A stretch of 64,000 bases of DNA from positions 1 to 64,000 of the forward strand of contig NZ_CANLBV010000015.1 in assembly GCF_947488985.1 (NCBI RefSeq), given 5' to 3'. The DNA is from an uncultured Vibrio sp. Lineage in GTDB: Bacteria > Pseudomonadota > Gammaproteobacteria > Enterobacterales > Vibrionaceae. Shown piece after piece: positions 62,567-64,000 of the stretch. Every line of letters begins with the position of its first letter. The stretch's first letter is position 1. The notes beneath the pieces were generated by a model. That model saw only the letters and a program-made list of their open reading frames with translations. It did not search any database and was not told the DNA's origin. Made by a program: the position numbers and the translations under genes.

Positions 62567-63985
62567 TTAGAGCTTATTGATAAATCGACTTTCGACTTCC
62601 ATCGTAAACTCTTCATTATCCGAGAGTATAAACTGAATTGTCGAAACAGGTGAGCTCAGTTTTTCAGGGTCAACACCTAAACTGATCGGTAGGTTCAAAA
62701 CCTCGCCCGGATCGACGGTAATGGTTTGCTTACCGTGCCAGATAGAATCGGGCAGCCCGCTAACATCGAGCTTGTACTCTTGCTCTTGCTGAGTCTTGTT
62801 GATGATTTTCAGCGTGTAGGTGTTTTCTACCAGCCCTTGATTATTAACTCTGAATAGCTGGTTTCTGTCACGCAGAACACTCAATCCTGCTGGATCGACA
62901 CTGGCAATTTGTGCGAAGAACAAGCCAAGCATGAGGATCAGTATTGTTCCGTAACCCAAAAGTTTTGGACGCATTACCTTGGTTGAGTGGCCTTCAAGTC
63001 TATGTTCGGTGGTGTAGCTGATCAGGCCTTTTTCGTAACCCATGCGCTCCATGGTATTGTCACATGCATCAATACACGCGCCGCAGTTAATGCACTCGTA
63101 TTGCAGGCCGTCACGGATATCAATCCCCGTTGGGCACACTTGAACGCATAAATTACAGTCAATACAGTCGCCGAGATCAAGCTCTTTGGGATCGGCTTTG
63201 CGAGAGCGAGGGCCTCGGTTTTCACCGCGCTCACTGTTGTAACCCACAATAAAGGTATCTTTGTCGAACATTGCCGATTGGAAACGCGCGTATGGACACA
63301 TGTGCAGACAAACAATCGAGCGCATCCATCCTGCATTGGCATAAGTACAGCCTGCAAAGAACAGTACCCAAAACACCGGCCAGAAAGATGAGCTAAAGGT
63401 AAAGAAACCAACCACTAATTCTTTGATTGGGATGAAGTAGCCGACAAAGGTCAAGCCAGTCGCAATGGCTATCGTCCACCATGCGATGTGCTTGATGGTT
63501 TTTCTGAGGATTAAATTGGGTGTCAGTTTGCCTGAGTCTTGCTTTCTTCGTTTATTAGCTGCCCCTTCGAGTTTCTCTTCAAACCAGATGTACATGAAGG
63601 TCCAGACGGTTTGCGGGCACAGGTAGCCACACCAAACTCGGCCTAAGAAGGTGGTTATGAAGAATAAGCCAAATGCGGCAATGATGAATAAGATCGCGAG
63701 CAGGGTGAGATCTTGTGGATAGAGGGTGGTGCCAAAGAAGTTGAACTGTTGGCTGGCGATATCGAGTAACACCGCTTGTCGCTCACCAAATGGAATCCAT
63801 GGGATAAGTGCAAAAAGTAAAAGTAACAACCAACCACCGTAGCGGCGCAATTGTTGGAATTTCCCTTTGCTTTCTCGAACATAGATTCGGTTACTTGGGT
63901 TAAATCGATCGCCGTTACCTTTATGTGTTTTCGGGTTAAAGGTTTTAGGCGTCACATCTTTGATATCGATTTTATCCTGACTCAT
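62567..63985 (-). CDS. ccoG: Cytochrome c oxidase accessory protein CcoG (FixG/RdxA)
   Basis: A 472-aa polyferredoxin membrane protein needed for cbb3 oxidase maturation, thought to reduce copper for delivery. Membrane helices lie in the first 210 residues and near 345, with FLGRVWCGYLCPQTVW near 112. Two 4Fe-4S motifs, CIDCNLCVQVCPTG and CINCGACIDACD, lie near 263 and 288, and a C-terminal immunoglobulin-like domain follows. Start ATG 63985 after aaggata; the gene is complete at the window edge. Confidence 0.94.
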   Translation of the reverse strand: MSQDKIDIKDVTPKTFNPKTHKGNGDRFNPSNRIYVRESKGKFQQLRRYGGWLLLLLFALIPWIPFGERQAVLLDIASQQFNFFGTTLYPQDLTLLAILFIIAAFGLFFITTFLGRVWCGYLCPQTVWTFMYIWFEEKLEGAANKRRKQDSGKLTPNLILRKTIKHIAWWTIAIATGLTFVGYFIPIKELVVGFFTFSSSFWPVFWVLFFAGCTYANAGWMRSIVCLHMCPYARFQSAMFDKDTFIVGYNSERGENRGPRSRKADPKELDLGDCIDCNLCVQVCPTGIDIRDGLQYECINCGACIDACDNTMERMGYEKGLISYTTEHRLEGHSTKVMRPKLLGYGTILILMLGLFFAQIASVDPAGLSVLRDRNQLFRVNNQGLVENTYTLKIINKTQQEQEYKLDVSGLPDSIWHGKQTITVDPGEVLNLPISLGVDPEKLSSPVSTIQFILSDNEEFTMEVESRFINKL

Positions 63986-64000
63986 GGACTATCCTTTTTG

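Overview
The window is a Vibrio chromosome 1 segment spanning the replication origin. The gene order avtA-ibpA-gyrB-recF-dnaN-dnaA, amino-acid ABC transporter, rpmH-rnpA-yidD-yidC-mnmE, then mioC-oriC-mnmG-rsmG-parA-parB-atp operon-glmU is the order I know from Vibrio cholerae and its relatives. The genus call rests on gene order and protein sequence; I cannot fix the species. There are no rRNA or tRNA genes, no CRISPR array and no insertion sequence that I can see.

Layout. 1-15371 holds core genes: the gyrB-recF-dnaN-dnaA cluster on the minus strand, a polar amino-acid importer, then the ribosomal protein L34 / RNase P protein / membrane insertase / tRNA modification cluster on the plus strand. 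15354-33181 is an integrated genomic island of about 17.8 kb, placed exactly in the 3' end of mnmE (trmE) and bounded by two 18-bp direct repeats with two mismatches. 33186-34147 holds the displaced mnmE terminator, mioC and oriC. 34148-47054 holds mnmG-rsmG-parA-parB, the nine-gene F1Fo ATP synthase operon and glmU. 47224-64000 holds a diguanylate cyclase, the punC/punR pair, the ilvLGMEDA operon with its attenuator, comM, an outer-membrane protein, dsbA, srkA and ccoG.

The island is the interesting part. It looks like a mobilizable element organised like Salmonella genomic island 1: same insertion site, int facing a three-gene operon (AlpA-like regulator, DUF927 helicase-like protein as presumed Rep, HTH excisionase), and two identical 13-bp boxes (gcccaaaatgggc) matching the AcaCD (FlhDC-like IncC plasmid activator) site as I recall it. 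One box lies upstream of that operon and one upstream of a mobI-like gene. This suggests a passenger awakened and mobilised by an IncC or related helper. Its cargo is defensive: a complete type I restriction-modification system in one overlapping operon with a Kiwa pair (kwaA-kwaB) and a rhuM gene, preceded by a RelB-like fusion protein. A second module, controlled by an XRE repressor with three identical-architecture operators, encodes a 28-residue membrane peptide, two paralogous membrane proteins (the second broken by a TGA exactly where its paralogue has Trp) and a lipoprotein of unknown function.

The island sits less than 600 bp from oriC. It pushes dnaA about 18 kb further from oriC than in the uninterrupted order, separates mnmE from its own terminator, and places the defence genes at the highest gene dosage of the chromosome.
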